This document shows, in pieces, positions 33,517 to 41,867 of a stretch of 43,900 nt of DNA (positions within the stretch are counted from its first letter, which is position 1; every line of letters begins with the position of its first letter). Location: NCBI GenBank assembly GCA_913048595.1, contig CAJWVJ010000004.1, positions 1 to 43,900 of the forward strand, given 5' to 3'. The translations under genes were made by a program, and so were the position numbers. Under the pieces are notes generated by a model. The model saw only the letters and a list, made by a program, of their open reading frames with translations. It was not told the DNA's origin and searched no databases. This DNA comes from an uncultured Alphaproteobacteria bacterium. GTDB lineage: Bacteria > Pseudomonadota > Alphaproteobacteria > Puniceispirillales > Puniceispirillaceae.

Positions 33517-34644
33517 ATGCAAGGCAACAGAATTCCCCTCATACTCGGAGCAATCCTTGTGGTTGCGGCCGCTGCCATGTTTCTTATTCCAAAGAAGGAA
33601 CAGGAAGAGGTGGCTTCGGCTGAGCCTCTGAAGGTCGGGTTCCTGTACCTGACCACCCCGGGCGACCATGGCTGGACCTACGCCCATGAACTTGCCCGCC
33701 AGGAAGTGCAGGCGCATTTCGGTGACAAGGTCGAGACCACCTTTGTCGAGAACGTGCCGGAAGGCCCGGACGCCGAACGTGTTGTTCGCGAGCTGGCCCG
33801 TAATGGCAGCGATGTGATTTTCGGCACCTCCTTCGGGTATATGGATCCGATGCTGAAGGTCTCGAAGGAATTTCCCGATGTCAAGTTCGAGCACATCACC
33901 GGCTACAAGCGGTCGGGCAACATGGCGACCGGCAACATCCGCTTCTATGAAGGCCGTTATGTGCAGGGCATCGTCGCTGGCATGATGACGAAGACCAACA
34001 AGATCGGATATATCGCGCCATTCCCGATCCCCGAGGCCTATCAGGGCCTGAACGCCTTTGCCATCGGCATGCGTGAGGCCAACCCGAACGCCGAAATCAT
34101 GGTCATCTGGGCGAACACCTGGGCCGACCCGGTCAAGGAAGCCGACGCCGCCAAGGTTCTGGTCGCGCAGGGCGCCGATGTGATGGCCCAGCATACCGAT
34201 ACACCGGCCATGCTGCAGACGGCTGAAAAGGCCGGCATCCACGGTTTCGGACAGGCCAGCGACATGAAGGAGTTCGCGCCGAACGCGCAGCTCTTCTCGT
34301 CGGTGAACAACTGGGCACCTTACTATATTGCCAAGATCGAGCAGGTGCTGGATGGCAGCTGGACGACCGGTGAAGGCCCGGACCACTGGGCCGGCAACAC
34401 CTGGAAGGGTATGGCCGACAACTATCTCGAGCTCACCGCCTTCGAGAACATGCCTGCCGATGTGAAGGCCGCCGCCGAGGCTGCCGCCGCCAAGGTCGAG
34501 GGCGGGTACAACATCTTCACCGGCCCGATCAAGGACAACAAGGGCAAGATCGTGATCAAGGCGGGCGATGCGCTTGATGACGGCCGGCTGTGGAGCGACG
34601 TCTTCTTCTATGCAGAGGGCATCCAGGGCGAGATGCCCGGCTAA
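33517..34644 (+). CDS. BMP-family substrate-binding protein, membrane-anchored
   Basis: A 375-residue basic membrane protein (BMP/PnrA-like) solute-binding protein, expected to capture nucleosides or purine-like compounds. Family marks are LKVGFLYLTTPGDHGWTYAH, LARNGSDVIFGTSFGYMDPM, FYEGRYVQGIVAGMMTKTNK, FPIPEAYQGLNAFAIGMREA and ADVMAQHTDTPAML. The N-terminus (NRIPLILGAILVVAAAAMFL then IPKKEQEE) is one hydrophobic helix without a lipobox Cys or a convincing cleavage site, so the protein may stay anchored in the inner membrane. ATG 33517 follows AAAAAAGGAGACGC. It is the last of the four transporter genes. Confidence 0.9.
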   Translation: MQGNRIPLILGAILVVAAAAMFLIPKKEQEEVASAEPLKVGFLYLTTPGDHGWTYAHELARQEVQAHFGDKVETTFVENVPEGPDAERVVRELARNGSDVIFGTSFGYMDPMLKVSKEFPDVKFEHITGYKRSGNMATGNIRFYEGRYVQGIVAGMMTKTNKIGYIAPFPIPEAYQGLNAFAIGMREANPNAEIMVIWANTWADPVKEADAAKVLVAQGADVMAQHTDTPAMLQTAEKAGIHGFGQASDMKEFAPNAQLFSSVNNWAPYYIAKIEQVLDGSWTTGEGPDHWAGNTWKGMADNYLELTAFENMPADVKAAAEAAAAKVEGGYNIFTGPIKDNKGKIVIKAGDALDDGRLWSDVFFYAEGIQGEMPG

Positions 34645-34669
34645 GCCACGTCGACAACCATGACAGCGG

Positions 34670-34695
34670 CAGGGCATCGCTTCGGCGATGCCCTG
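34670..34695 (+). terminator. Stable hairpin after the BMP transporter operon
   Basis: CAGGGCATCGC (34670-34680) and GCGATGCCCTG (34685-34695) form a perfect 11-bp stem closed by a C-TTCG-G tetraloop, a very stable form. No T-run follows, so it may be a weak terminator or a 3' end stabiliser. It lies between the binding protein and the hydroxyacid dehydrogenase. Confidence 0.6.
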
Positions 34696-34762
34696 TGCGA
34701 CTCAGGGAGGCGCGATGCCTCCTGTTTTGTATAGTGATGGCGACCAAACGGAGCATTTTGCC

Positions 34763-35731
34763 ATGACAAGACCGTCCATTTTTGTGACCCGCCGCTGGCC
34801 GGCACCCGCCGAAGAGGCGCTTGCCGCGCATTTCGATGTCACCCTGAACGAGGATGACAGGCCACTGACCAAGGAAGAGCTGATAGCGGGCTTCGCCAGC
34901 CATGACATCGCCGCCCCGACCGTTTCGGACGTGATCGACAGCGATGTGGTCCGTGCAGGCGGTAACGGAAGCTGCCGGATGATCGCCAATTATGGTGTCG
35001 GGGTGAACCACATTGATCTGGCCGCCGCCGCTGCATCCGGCATTCCCGTATCGAACACCCCGGGTGTCCTGACCGATGCCACCGCCGACCTGACACTCAC
35101 CATCATGCTGATGCTCTGCCGCCGCGCCGGCGAGGGCGAGCGCGAGCTTCGCGCCGGCGAGTGGACTGGCTGGCGGCCGACGCATCTTGTCGGCCGTGCG
35201 ATGACGGGCAAGACGCTCGGCATCATCGGGATGGGGCGGATCGGACGTGCCGTGGCGCACCGCGCGCATTTCGGCTTCGGCATGAATGTGGTGTTCCAGA
35301 ACCGCTCACCGATTGCCGATGGTGGCGGGGTGAACGGCCGCCAGCTTGGCAGCGGTGCCGAGGTCTGCGCCGCCAGTGATTTTGTCAGCCTGCATTGTGC
35401 AGCCACGCCGGAGACCCGCCATATCCTGGGGGCCGAGGCGATTGCGGCGATGTCGCCGGACGCCTATGTGATCAACACCGCGCGCGGCGATGTGGTGGAT
35501 GAGGCGGCGCTTGTCGCGGCGCTGGAAAGCGGGGCCATCGCCGGGGCCGGGCTTGACGTTTTCCAGGGCGAGCCGGCGGTGAACCCGGCCATTATCGCGG
35601 CCCCGAACACGGTGCTGCTGCCGCATCTGGGGTCGGCGACGCAGGAAACGCGGGTCGCCATGGGGATGAAGGTCGTCGAAAACGCCCGCGCCTTTGCCGC
35701 CGGCGCACCGCTTCCCGACAATGTCGGATGA
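34763..35731 (+). CDS. D-2-hydroxyacid dehydrogenase (glyoxylate/hydroxypyruvate reductase type)
   Basis: A 322-residue NAD(P)-dependent dehydrogenase of the GyaR/GRHPR kind. The Rossmann motif is TLGIIGMGRIGRAVAHR. The catalytic set is Arg in INTARGDVVDEAAL, Glu in LDVFQGEPAVNP and His in VLLPHLGSATQET. CRMIANYGVGVNHIDLAAA is the family's substrate-domain signature. It probably reduces glyoxylate to glycolate or hydroxypyruvate to D-glycerate, and the next gene (glycerate kinase, 4-base overlap) favours hydroxypyruvate. The start is ATG 34763 with CGGAG upstream; the track's 34688 start covers non-coding sequence. Confidence 0.88.
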   Translation: MTRPSIFVTRRWPAPAEEALAAHFDVTLNEDDRPLTKEELIAGFASHDIAAPTVSDVIDSDVVRAGGNGSCRMIANYGVGVNHIDLAAAAASGIPVSNTPGVLTDATADLTLTIMLMLCRRAGEGERELRAGEWTGWRPTHLVGRAMTGKTLGIIGMGRIGRAVAHRAHFGFGMNVVFQNRSPIADGGGVNGRQLGSGAEVCAASDFVSLHCAATPETRHILGAEAIAAMSPDAYVINTARGDVVDEAALVAALESGAIAGAGLDVFQGEPAVNPAIIAAPNTVLLPHLGSATQETRVAMGMKVVENARAFAAGAPLPDNVG

Positions 35732-37023
35732 CGCAGCTGGGTGACCTGAAGCGCCTTGTCAGGCGCGCCTTCGACGCGGCGGTGGCGGCAGGCCACCCAG
35801 GCGAGGTGACACGGGCCGCCATGGCCCGGCTTGACAGCGCGCCGACGGCCGTCATTGCCGTTGGCAAGGCCGCCGCCAGCATGGCGCAGGCGGTTCGTGA
35901 CTCGGGCTGCGATGCCCCCGGCATCCTTGTGAACACTGATGAAAGTTTTACCCAAGTGACCGGTATGACCGGCTTTGCCAGCGCGCATCCGGTGCCGGAT
36001 GACCGTGGCATACAGGCCAGCGCCGCGGTGACGGACCTGGTGGACGGGCTGGGTGAGGGTGACCATCTTCTGCTTCTGGTCAGCGGCGGCGGCTCGGCCC
36101 TGCTGCCGGCCCCGGCCGAGGGCATGGGTCTTGCCGACAAGCAGGCCCTGAACGAAGCCCTGCTGGCAAGCGGGCTTGATATCCACGACATGAACGCGGT
36201 GCGTCGGCTGTTTTCGACGCTGAAGGGCGGGCGGCTGGCGCGACGCGCGGCGCCGGCGAAAGTGACGCAGTTTCTGCTGTCGGATGTGCCGGGCGACCGG
36301 CTGGAATCGATTGCCAGCGGACCTGCCATCGCCGACCCGGTGCCGCTTGAGACAAGTCTGGAGCTGATCCGCGCTGCCGGTCTTGACAGGCTTGGGTTCA
36401 TGCCGGAACAGCTTCGCCGTATCGCGGCAGGCGAGGCCGATCTGCCGGTACGCCCGGGTGATCCGGTCACCGGCCAGATCACCACCCATCTTCTGGCAAG
36501 CAATGCCATCTGCCGGGATGCCGCCGCCGATGTGATGCGACGTGCGCTTGGCAGCATGGACGAACTGCAGCTTCCCGATCTGGAGGGCGAGGCGTCTGAC
36601 TGCGCTGCCGACTTGGCGGAGCGGGTGTTGCGCGCGCGGGGCGCGGCCGGCGTCTGGGCGGTGACTGGCGGCGAGACAACGGTGCAGCTTGGCGACTCTC
36701 CCGGACTTGGCGGGCGCGCCCAGGAAATGGGCATCGCCTTCACTGCCGCGATGCAGGCGCAGCATGGCAAGGCAGCTGTCGGCTGGACGGCTCTGATTGG
36801 CGGTACGGACGGCCGTGACGGGCCAACGGACGCGGCTGGCGCGATCATCGGGGGCGATGATCCGTTCGACGGCCCCGCCGCCGCCGCCGCGCTTGCCGCC
36901 CATGACAGCTACCGCTACCTTGACGCGAATGGCCAGCTTCTGAAAGTGCCGCCGACAGGCACAAACCTGGGCGATATCGCCATCCTTGTGGCTGGCAGCA
37001 CTTCCGGCATGGCGGAGGGATGA
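35728..37023 (+). CDS. Glycerate 2-kinase (MOFRL family)
   Basis: A 431-residue GckA/TtuD-type kinase converting D-glycerate to 2-phosphoglycerate. The N-domain has APTAVIAVGKAAASMAQAV, the HPVPDDRGIQAS motif, and LLLLVSGGGSALLPAPAEGM. The C-terminal MOFRL domain has VWAVTGGETTVQL, GGRAQEMGIAF and LIGGTDGRDGPTDAAGAII. It overlaps the dehydrogenase by 4 bases, so the two steps hydroxypyruvate to glycerate to 2-phosphoglycerate are translationally coupled. The next gene starts directly after its stop. Confidence 0.9.
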   Translation: MTQLGDLKRLVRRAFDAAVAAGHPGEVTRAAMARLDSAPTAVIAVGKAAASMAQAVRDSGCDAPGILVNTDESFTQVTGMTGFASAHPVPDDRGIQASAAVTDLVDGLGEGDHLLLLVSGGGSALLPAPAEGMGLADKQALNEALLASGLDIHDMNAVRRLFSTLKGGRLARRAAPAKVTQFLLSDVPGDRLESIASGPAIADPVPLETSLELIRAAGLDRLGFMPEQLRRIAAGEADLPVRPGDPVTGQITTHLLASNAICRDAAADVMRRALGSMDELQLPDLEGEASDCAADLAERVLRARGAAGVWAVTGGETTVQLGDSPGLGGRAQEMGIAFTAAMQAQHGKAAVGWTALIGGTDGRDGPTDAAGAIIGGDDPFDGPAAAAALAAHDSYRYLDANGQLLKVPPTGTNLGDIAILVAGSTSGMAEG

Positions 37024-38457
37024 ATGAAGAACCGTGATCTCGCTGAATGGGGCCGCCGCGCCGCCGACTGGTCGGCCTCCTATCTGGATACGCTGTCAGA
37101 CCGTCCGGTTCGTCCGCCGACACGCCCCGGCGACGTCCGCGCCAGCCTTCCCGCCGCGCCGCCTCAGGAAGCTGAGTCGGTCGAGGATATCTTCGCCGAT
37201 TTCGAAAAACTCGTCGTCCCGCATATGACCAACTGGCAGCATCCGCGCTTTTTCGCCTATTTCCCGGCGAACAGCAGCCCACCATCGGTGCTCGCCGAAT
37301 GGCTGACGGCGACACTGGCCGCGCAATGCCTGCTGTGGCAGACCTCGCCGGCTGGCACCGAGATGGAAATCCATGTTCTCGACTGGCTTCGCCAGATGAC
37401 GGGCATTGGCGAGGGCTGGTACGGGGTGATCCAGACAGGTGCCGCTATGGCGACGCTGTCAGCTATCCTGACGGCGCGTGAAAAGGCGCTGGACTGGGCC
37501 GGCAAGGAACACGGGCTTGCCGGGCAACCGGTGCTGCGCGTCTATACCAATCCGAACTCGCATTCCTCGGTTGAAAAGGCGGTGTTCCTGTCCGGCATTG
37601 GCCGTGAAAACCTGGTGAAGGTCGATACTGACGCCGATGAATCCATGTGTCCTGACGCGTTGCGCGCCGCTATCGCCGCCGACCGCGCTGCCGGATATCT
37701 TCCCTGCGCGGTGGCGTGCGTCCTTGGCGGCACAAGCGTCGGCGGCAGCGACAAGCTGGAACCTGTCCTGTCGGTGGCACGTGACGAAGGCCTGTTCAGC
37801 CATGTCGATGCCGCCTGGGCCGGATCGGCCCTGATCTGCCCCGAATTCCGCGATATGGCCGCCGGCATAGAGATTGCGGATTCGGTGGTCATGAACCCGC
37901 ATAAATGGCTGATGACGAATTTTGACTGTTCGGCGCATTTCGTGAAGTCGGTTGATGATCTGAAGAAGACCATGTCGATCACCCCGGCCTATCTGGTCAC
38001 GCAGGATGCCGAGGGAATCCATGATTACTCGCAGGTGTCGGTCGAGCTCGGGCGGCGCTTCCGCGCGCTGAAGCTGTGGTTCGTGATCCGCGCCTATGGT
38101 GTCTGCGGGCTGCAGGCGATCATCCGCAACCATGTGATGTGGGCCGGCGCGCTTGCCAAACGGATCGGCGCCACCCCGGAATTCGAGCTGACAAGCCCGC
38201 CCCGGCTTGGGCTGTTCAGCTTTCGTCTCCGCCCGCATGGATCTGTCGATGGCGAGGCGCTGGACCGGTTGAACGCGCGCTTCCTCGATGCGGTCAATGT
38301 GGACGGCACCATCTATCTGACGCAGACGGTCCATGACGGGCGCTATGTCATTCGGGTGAGCATCGGCGCGACGGCCACCGAAGCCAAGGATATCGACATC
38401 GCCTATGACACCATCAGGCGTCTGGCTGTTCCGTTCATGGCGGATGCGGCCGAATAA
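37024..38457 (+). CDS. PLP-dependent amino acid decarboxylase (group II)
   Basis: A 477-residue fold-type I decarboxylase of the aromatic-L-amino-acid/glutamate decarboxylase group. The PLP lysine is in VVMNPHKWLMTNFDC. The stacking and phosphate-binding parts include HPRFFAYFPANSSPPSVLAE, TGAAMATLSAILTAREKAL, and SHSSVEKAVFLSGIG (His stacking on PLP). HVDAAWAGSALICPEFR holds the Asp that pairs with the ring nitrogen. It is directly adjacent to the glycerate kinase stop. The preferred amino acid cannot be told; Trp, Phe, Tyr or related substrates are typical. Confidence 0.88.
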   Translation: MKNRDLAEWGRRAADWSASYLDTLSDRPVRPPTRPGDVRASLPAAPPQEAESVEDIFADFEKLVVPHMTNWQHPRFFAYFPANSSPPSVLAEWLTATLAAQCLLWQTSPAGTEMEIHVLDWLRQMTGIGEGWYGVIQTGAAMATLSAILTAREKALDWAGKEHGLAGQPVLRVYTNPNSHSSVEKAVFLSGIGRENLVKVDTDADESMCPDALRAAIAADRAAGYLPCAVACVLGGTSVGGSDKLEPVLSVARDEGLFSHVDAAWAGSALICPEFRDMAAGIEIADSVVMNPHKWLMTNFDCSAHFVKSVDDLKKTMSITPAYLVTQDAEGIHDYSQVSVELGRRFRALKLWFVIRAYGVCGLQAIIRNHVMWAGALAKRIGATPEFELTSPPRLGLFSFRLRPHGSVDGEALDRLNARFLDAVNVDGTIYLTQTVHDGRYVIRVSIGATATEAKDIDIAYDTIRRLAVPFMADAAE

Positions 38458-38461
38458 AAAT

Positions 38462-38499
38462 GAAGGCCGGCGGTAAAGCAAAGAAACCCGCCGGCCTTC
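38462..38499. terminator. GC-rich hairpin after the decarboxylase gene
   Basis: GAAGGCCGGCGG (38462-38473) and CCGCCGGCCTTC (38488-38499) form a perfect 12-bp stem with a 14-base A-rich loop. The T-tract lies on the minus-strand side (TAATAAAAAT precedes the stem on the plus strand), so as an intrinsic terminator it points left. It probably ends the 34763-38457 transcript and may act both ways. Confidence 0.55.
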
Positions 38500-38626
38500 G
38501 GAATGCTGATGATCGATCCGGTGCGCTGCTCCCCCAAGCCCGCTTTTCAGATGCCCCGACCATCAGTAAGGGGTGCTGTTGATATCCAGCGATATCTTGG
38601 TAGCGCGGGCAGGACTATCTGCCGAG

Positions 38627-38683
38627 TGAAAAAGTGAAAATCTGAAAACAGTAAAATATTTACATTTTGCCAGTGTGAATTTA
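38627..38683. promoter_or_regulatory. A-rich octamer repeats and palindromes before the ShrA-like gene
   Basis: TGAAAA-type units begin at 38627, 38635, 38643, and a GTAAAA variant at 38651, an exact 8-base period. The last unit starts the dyad GTAAA-ATA-TTTAC (38651-38663), and GTGAATTTAC follows at 38674. The region is much more AT-rich than its surroundings and lies 36-92 bases before ATG 38719. It probably contains the promoter and an operator; autoregulation is an inference. Confidence 0.5.
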
Positions 38684-38718
38684 CCGTTCCCGATTACTGT
38701 GGTCTGGGAGCCAGTCGC

Positions 38719-40140
38719 ATGCAGGAAAAAATCCTCGTCGGGCACAAGCTTCGCCGGTTCCGGCAATCCGCCGGCCTGTCGCAGACGGCGATGGCCGAGG
38801 CGCTGGATATCAGCCCGTCCTATCTGAACCTTCTGGAGCACAACCAGCGGCCATTGACGGTGGCACTGCTGCTGAAGCTTGGCAACAGATTCGATATCGA
38901 CATGAAGAGCTTTGCCGAGGATGACAGCCCGGCGCTGATGACCGACCTTGCCGAGGTCTTCGCCGACCCGCTGCTGTCCGGCGAGCGTGTCTCCCGGCGC
39001 GAGCTTCAGGACCTTGTCACGGCCGCGCCGTCGGCAGCGCGCGGCATGCTCAGCCTGTTTCAGGCCTATCGCAAGGTGCGAGACCAGCTGGAACTGAATT
39101 CGGGTGATGGGCGGCGGGCCGGCGGTCTGGACAGCCCGGTGGAACGGGTCCGCGACCTGCTGCAGCAGGCGAACAATTATTTTGTCGAGGCCGAGGCGGC
39201 CGCCGATGAATTCCGCGAGACGGTGATGGCCGGCACGACGGGTGACAAGGGGTTGCTGGAAAGCCTGATCCACCACACTGCCAGCGATCCCGGCCTTCGC
39301 GTCCGCATCCTGCCGGCCCCGGTCATGGGAAGCCAGCTTCGCCGCTATGATTATCATCGCCGTGAAATTCTGTTGAGCGAGGCGCTGTTACGCCCGCAGC
39401 GGACATTCCATCTCCTGGTGCAGTTGGCGCTGATCCGCTCTTCCGGTTTCATCACCGACCTGACCGAGGCGCACGGGCTTGAAGATGAGGGCGTGCGCTC
39501 GCTGTTCCGGACAAGCCTTGCCGGCTATTTCGCCGCCGCTGTGATGATGCCCTATGACAGCTTCCTCGAGGCGGCGCGCGATCTTCGCTATGACCTTGAC
39601 CTTCTTGGTCGCCGCTTCGGGGCCAGCTTCGAGCAGGTCTGCCACCGGCTGACAAGTCTGAACGCGCCGCAGGCACGCGGGATTCCCTTCTTCTTCATCC
39701 GCGTCGATGATGCCGGCAATATCTCCAAACGGCTTGCTGCAGGCGGCATGCAGTTCGCCAAGAATGGCGGCACCTGCCCGAGATGGGATATTCATAAGGC
39801 GTTCCGCACCCCCGACAGGATGCTGTTCCAGGCGGCCGAACTTCCCAATGGCCAGAAATTCTTCACCATTGCCCGCACGGTGCCGCGCCCCTGGGCGCCG
39901 GCGGGTGAATCGCCGCCGGAATTCGCCGTCGCGCTTGGCTGTGAGATACATCATGCCTGCGACCTGGTCTATGCCGATGAATTTGACGGGCTGAAGCGCC
40001 GCCAGCTTGATCCCATCGGCATCGGTTGTGCTGTCTGCGAGCGTATGGATTGTGCGCAGCGGGCGCATCCGCCGGTCGGACATGAGGTCAGGTTCGACGG
40101 CCATACCCGGCGTATCGGGCTTTATGATCTGGAAGGATGA
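38719..40140 (+). CDS. ScfR/ShrA-like XRE regulator with ImmA/IrrE-type and DUF2083 domains
   Basis: A 473-residue regulator of the RamB/ScfR (short-chain fatty-acid regulator) type. Residues 1-70 are an XRE helix-turn-helix: LVGHKLRRFRQSAGLSQTAM followed by AEALDISPSYLNLLEHNQRP. The middle part (160-310) is ImmA/IrrE-like but has no HExxH zinc motif (RTFHLLVQLALIRSSGF where it would be). The C-terminal DUF2083 region has PFFFIRVDDAGNISKRL and ends with a Cys cluster, CAVCERMDCAQRAHPP. Relatives control propionate/acetate metabolism genes. The start is ATG 38719. It is the only gene of its transcript. Confidence 0.88.
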   Translation: MQEKILVGHKLRRFRQSAGLSQTAMAEALDISPSYLNLLEHNQRPLTVALLLKLGNRFDIDMKSFAEDDSPALMTDLAEVFADPLLSGERVSRRELQDLVTAAPSAARGMLSLFQAYRKVRDQLELNSGDGRRAGGLDSPVERVRDLLQQANNYFVEAEAAADEFRETVMAGTTGDKGLLESLIHHTASDPGLRVRILPAPVMGSQLRRYDYHRREILLSEALLRPQRTFHLLVQLALIRSSGFITDLTEAHGLEDEGVRSLFRTSLAGYFAAAVMMPYDSFLEAARDLRYDLDLLGRRFGASFEQVCHRLTSLNAPQARGIPFFFIRVDDAGNISKRLAAGGMQFAKNGGTCPRWDIHKAFRTPDRMLFQAAELPNGQKFFTIARTVPRPWAPAGESPPEFAVALGCEIHHACDLVYADEFDGLKRRQLDPIGIGCAVCERMDCAQRAHPPVGHEVRFDGHTRRIGLYDLEG

Positions 40141-40223
40141 AAGGCGGCGGGGCTCGGTCTGCCAGTCACGGTAATTTTCTTTCAAACATCCAGCGGAAAC
40201 ACCGCACGCAATAAAATTACAAC

Positions 40224-40340
40224 GCATCTGCCATGGGCAGATGCCATGGTTTGCCATGCGGTGATGATCTGCTATGGTGCGCAGCGTCACGCCCGAGAGA
40301 ATCCCCGGAGGAAAATCCGGAGTGAACGTTCCCGGGGAAT
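40224..40340 (+). other. Hairpin-rich leader of mgtE
   Basis: The 232-base stretch before mgtE contains GCATCTGCC-ATG-GGCAGATGC (40224-40244, perfect 9-bp arms). A CCGGA...TCCGG hairpin (40305-40320) overlaps an alternative longer pairing, CCCCGG (40303-40308) with CCGGGG (40332-40337). No known Mg-sensing riboswitch was recognised. Structured regulation of the magnesium transporter gene is plausible but unproven. Confidence 0.3.
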
Positions 40341-40372
40341 GGCCGTCCAGCATTGGGTTGGGAGCAGGTCAC

Positions 40373-41815
40373 ATGGCATCTGCGAAGTCACAGAACAAAC
40401 AGGCAGGTGAGCTTCGCGCCGAAGCCGCCGACTCGCTGGAGCGGCGCGAGGAGGGCGACAGGCTTGCCGCGCTTTACGGGCTGACCCCGAAGGTCGAGAG
40501 CGCCATCGTCGCGGCGATCCGTGACGGGGCGGATGACCGCGCGCGCGCGCTCGTCGCGCCGCTGCACCCGGCGGACCAGGCCGATCTTCTGAAACGGCTG
40601 CCGCGCCCCCAGTCGGCCGCACTTGTTCGCACGCTTGGCGATGGTCTCGATGCGGAAACGCTGGCCTATCTCGACGAGAGCACGCGCGACGAGATCGTTG
40701 AGGTGATGGGCATGGCGGCTCTGGCCCGCCAGCTTCACGATCTTGACACCGACGATGCCGTCAACATCATCGAAGAGCTTGAACAGGACGAGATTGACGA
40801 TGTTCTGGCGGCGCTGCCGGCCGAGGACCGGGTTCTTGTCGAGGAAGGTCTCGCCTATCCCAATGACTCCGCCGGCCGGATGATGCAGCGCGAGCTTGTC
40901 ACGGTGCCGTCCTTCTGGACTGTCGGCCAGACCATCGATTTTCTGCGAAGCTCGCCGTTCAGCGATACCGAATTCTATTTGATCTTTGTCGTTGATCCGG
41001 CGCGCAATCCCATTGGCGAGGTCAGTCTCGGCAGGCTTCTCTGCACGCCGCGGCCACGCCGTATCAGCGAGATCATGGAAGGTGACTTCCGCAAGATCCC
41101 CGCCGATATGGATCAGGAGGAAGTCTCCATCCTGTTCCGGCGCTACGGCATGGTCAGCGCGCCGGTGGTTGACGAGCACGGCCGCCTGATCGGCATGATC
41201 ACCATCGACGACATCATCGATGTCATCGACGAGGAGGCCGAGGAAGATCTGATGGCGCTTGCCGGCGTCGGGGAGTCCAATGTCCGGTCAAGCCTGTGGG
41301 AGACCCTTCAGGGACGCAGTTCCTGGCTGTTGATCAATCTGCTGACGGCGGTTGTCGCCTCGGCGGTGATCGGGCTGTTCGATGCCACCATCGAACGGCT
41401 TGTTGCGCTTGCCGTGCTGATGCCGATCGTCGCTTCTATGGGTGGCAATGCCGGCACGCAGACCGTGACCGTGGCTGTGCGCGCGCTGGCCCTTCGCCAG
41501 ATCGACCGGGACGCCGCCGCCAGCTTTGTGCGGCGCGAGCTTGTCGTCGCGGTGCTGAACGGTGTCCTGTTCGCCGCGCTGGCAGCCGGCATTTCCTTCC
41601 TCTGGTTCCGTGATCAGGACATCGCCGCGGTGATGGCGGCCGCGATGTTCGCCAACATGGTTGTGGCCGGTCTCAGCGGCACGCTGGTGCCGCTTGGGCT
41701 GGTGCGCGCCGGCGTCGATCCTGCGGTCGCATCCAGTGTTTTCATCACCACGATCACCGATGTTGTTGGATTTTTCGTGTTTCTCGGGCTCGCCGCCCTA
41801 TATCTAATCCAGTAG
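40373..41815 (+). CDS. mgtE: Magnesium transporter MgtE
   Basis: A 480-residue Mg2+ channel. The cytoplasmic N-domain (about 30-150) contains LHPADQADLLKRLPRPQSAA and LDTDDAVNIIEELEQDEIDD. It is followed by two CBS domains (about 160-285; RYGMVSAPVVDEHGRLIGMI and TIDDIIDVIDEEAEEDL), which close the pore when Mg2+ is bound. Five membrane helices follow; the pore signature is ALAVLMPIVASMGGNAGTQT. The start is ATG 40373 with GGAGCAGG upstream; the track's 40274 start would run through the leader hairpins. It ends 52 bases before DUF1489. Confidence 0.93.
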   Translation: MASAKSQNKQAGELRAEAADSLERREEGDRLAALYGLTPKVESAIVAAIRDGADDRARALVAPLHPADQADLLKRLPRPQSAALVRTLGDGLDAETLAYLDESTRDEIVEVMGMAALARQLHDLDTDDAVNIIEELEQDEIDDVLAALPAEDRVLVEEGLAYPNDSAGRMMQRELVTVPSFWTVGQTIDFLRSSPFSDTEFYLIFVVDPARNPIGEVSLGRLLCTPRPRRISEIMEGDFRKIPADMDQEEVSILFRRYGMVSAPVVDEHGRLIGMITIDDIIDVIDEEAEEDLMALAGVGESNVRSSLWETLQGRSSWLLINLLTAVVASAVIGLFDATIERLVALAVLMPIVASMGGNAGTQTVTVAVRALALRQIDRDAAASFVRRELVVAVLNGVLFAALAAGISFLWFRDQDIAAVMAAAMFANMVVAGLSGTLVPLGLVRAGVDPAVASSVFITTITDVVGFFVFLGLAALYLIQ

Positions 41816-41867
41816 CCGCGTATCCTCCGGCTTATCTGTTCCCTGACCAGGCTTGCGGTGACCCGGC

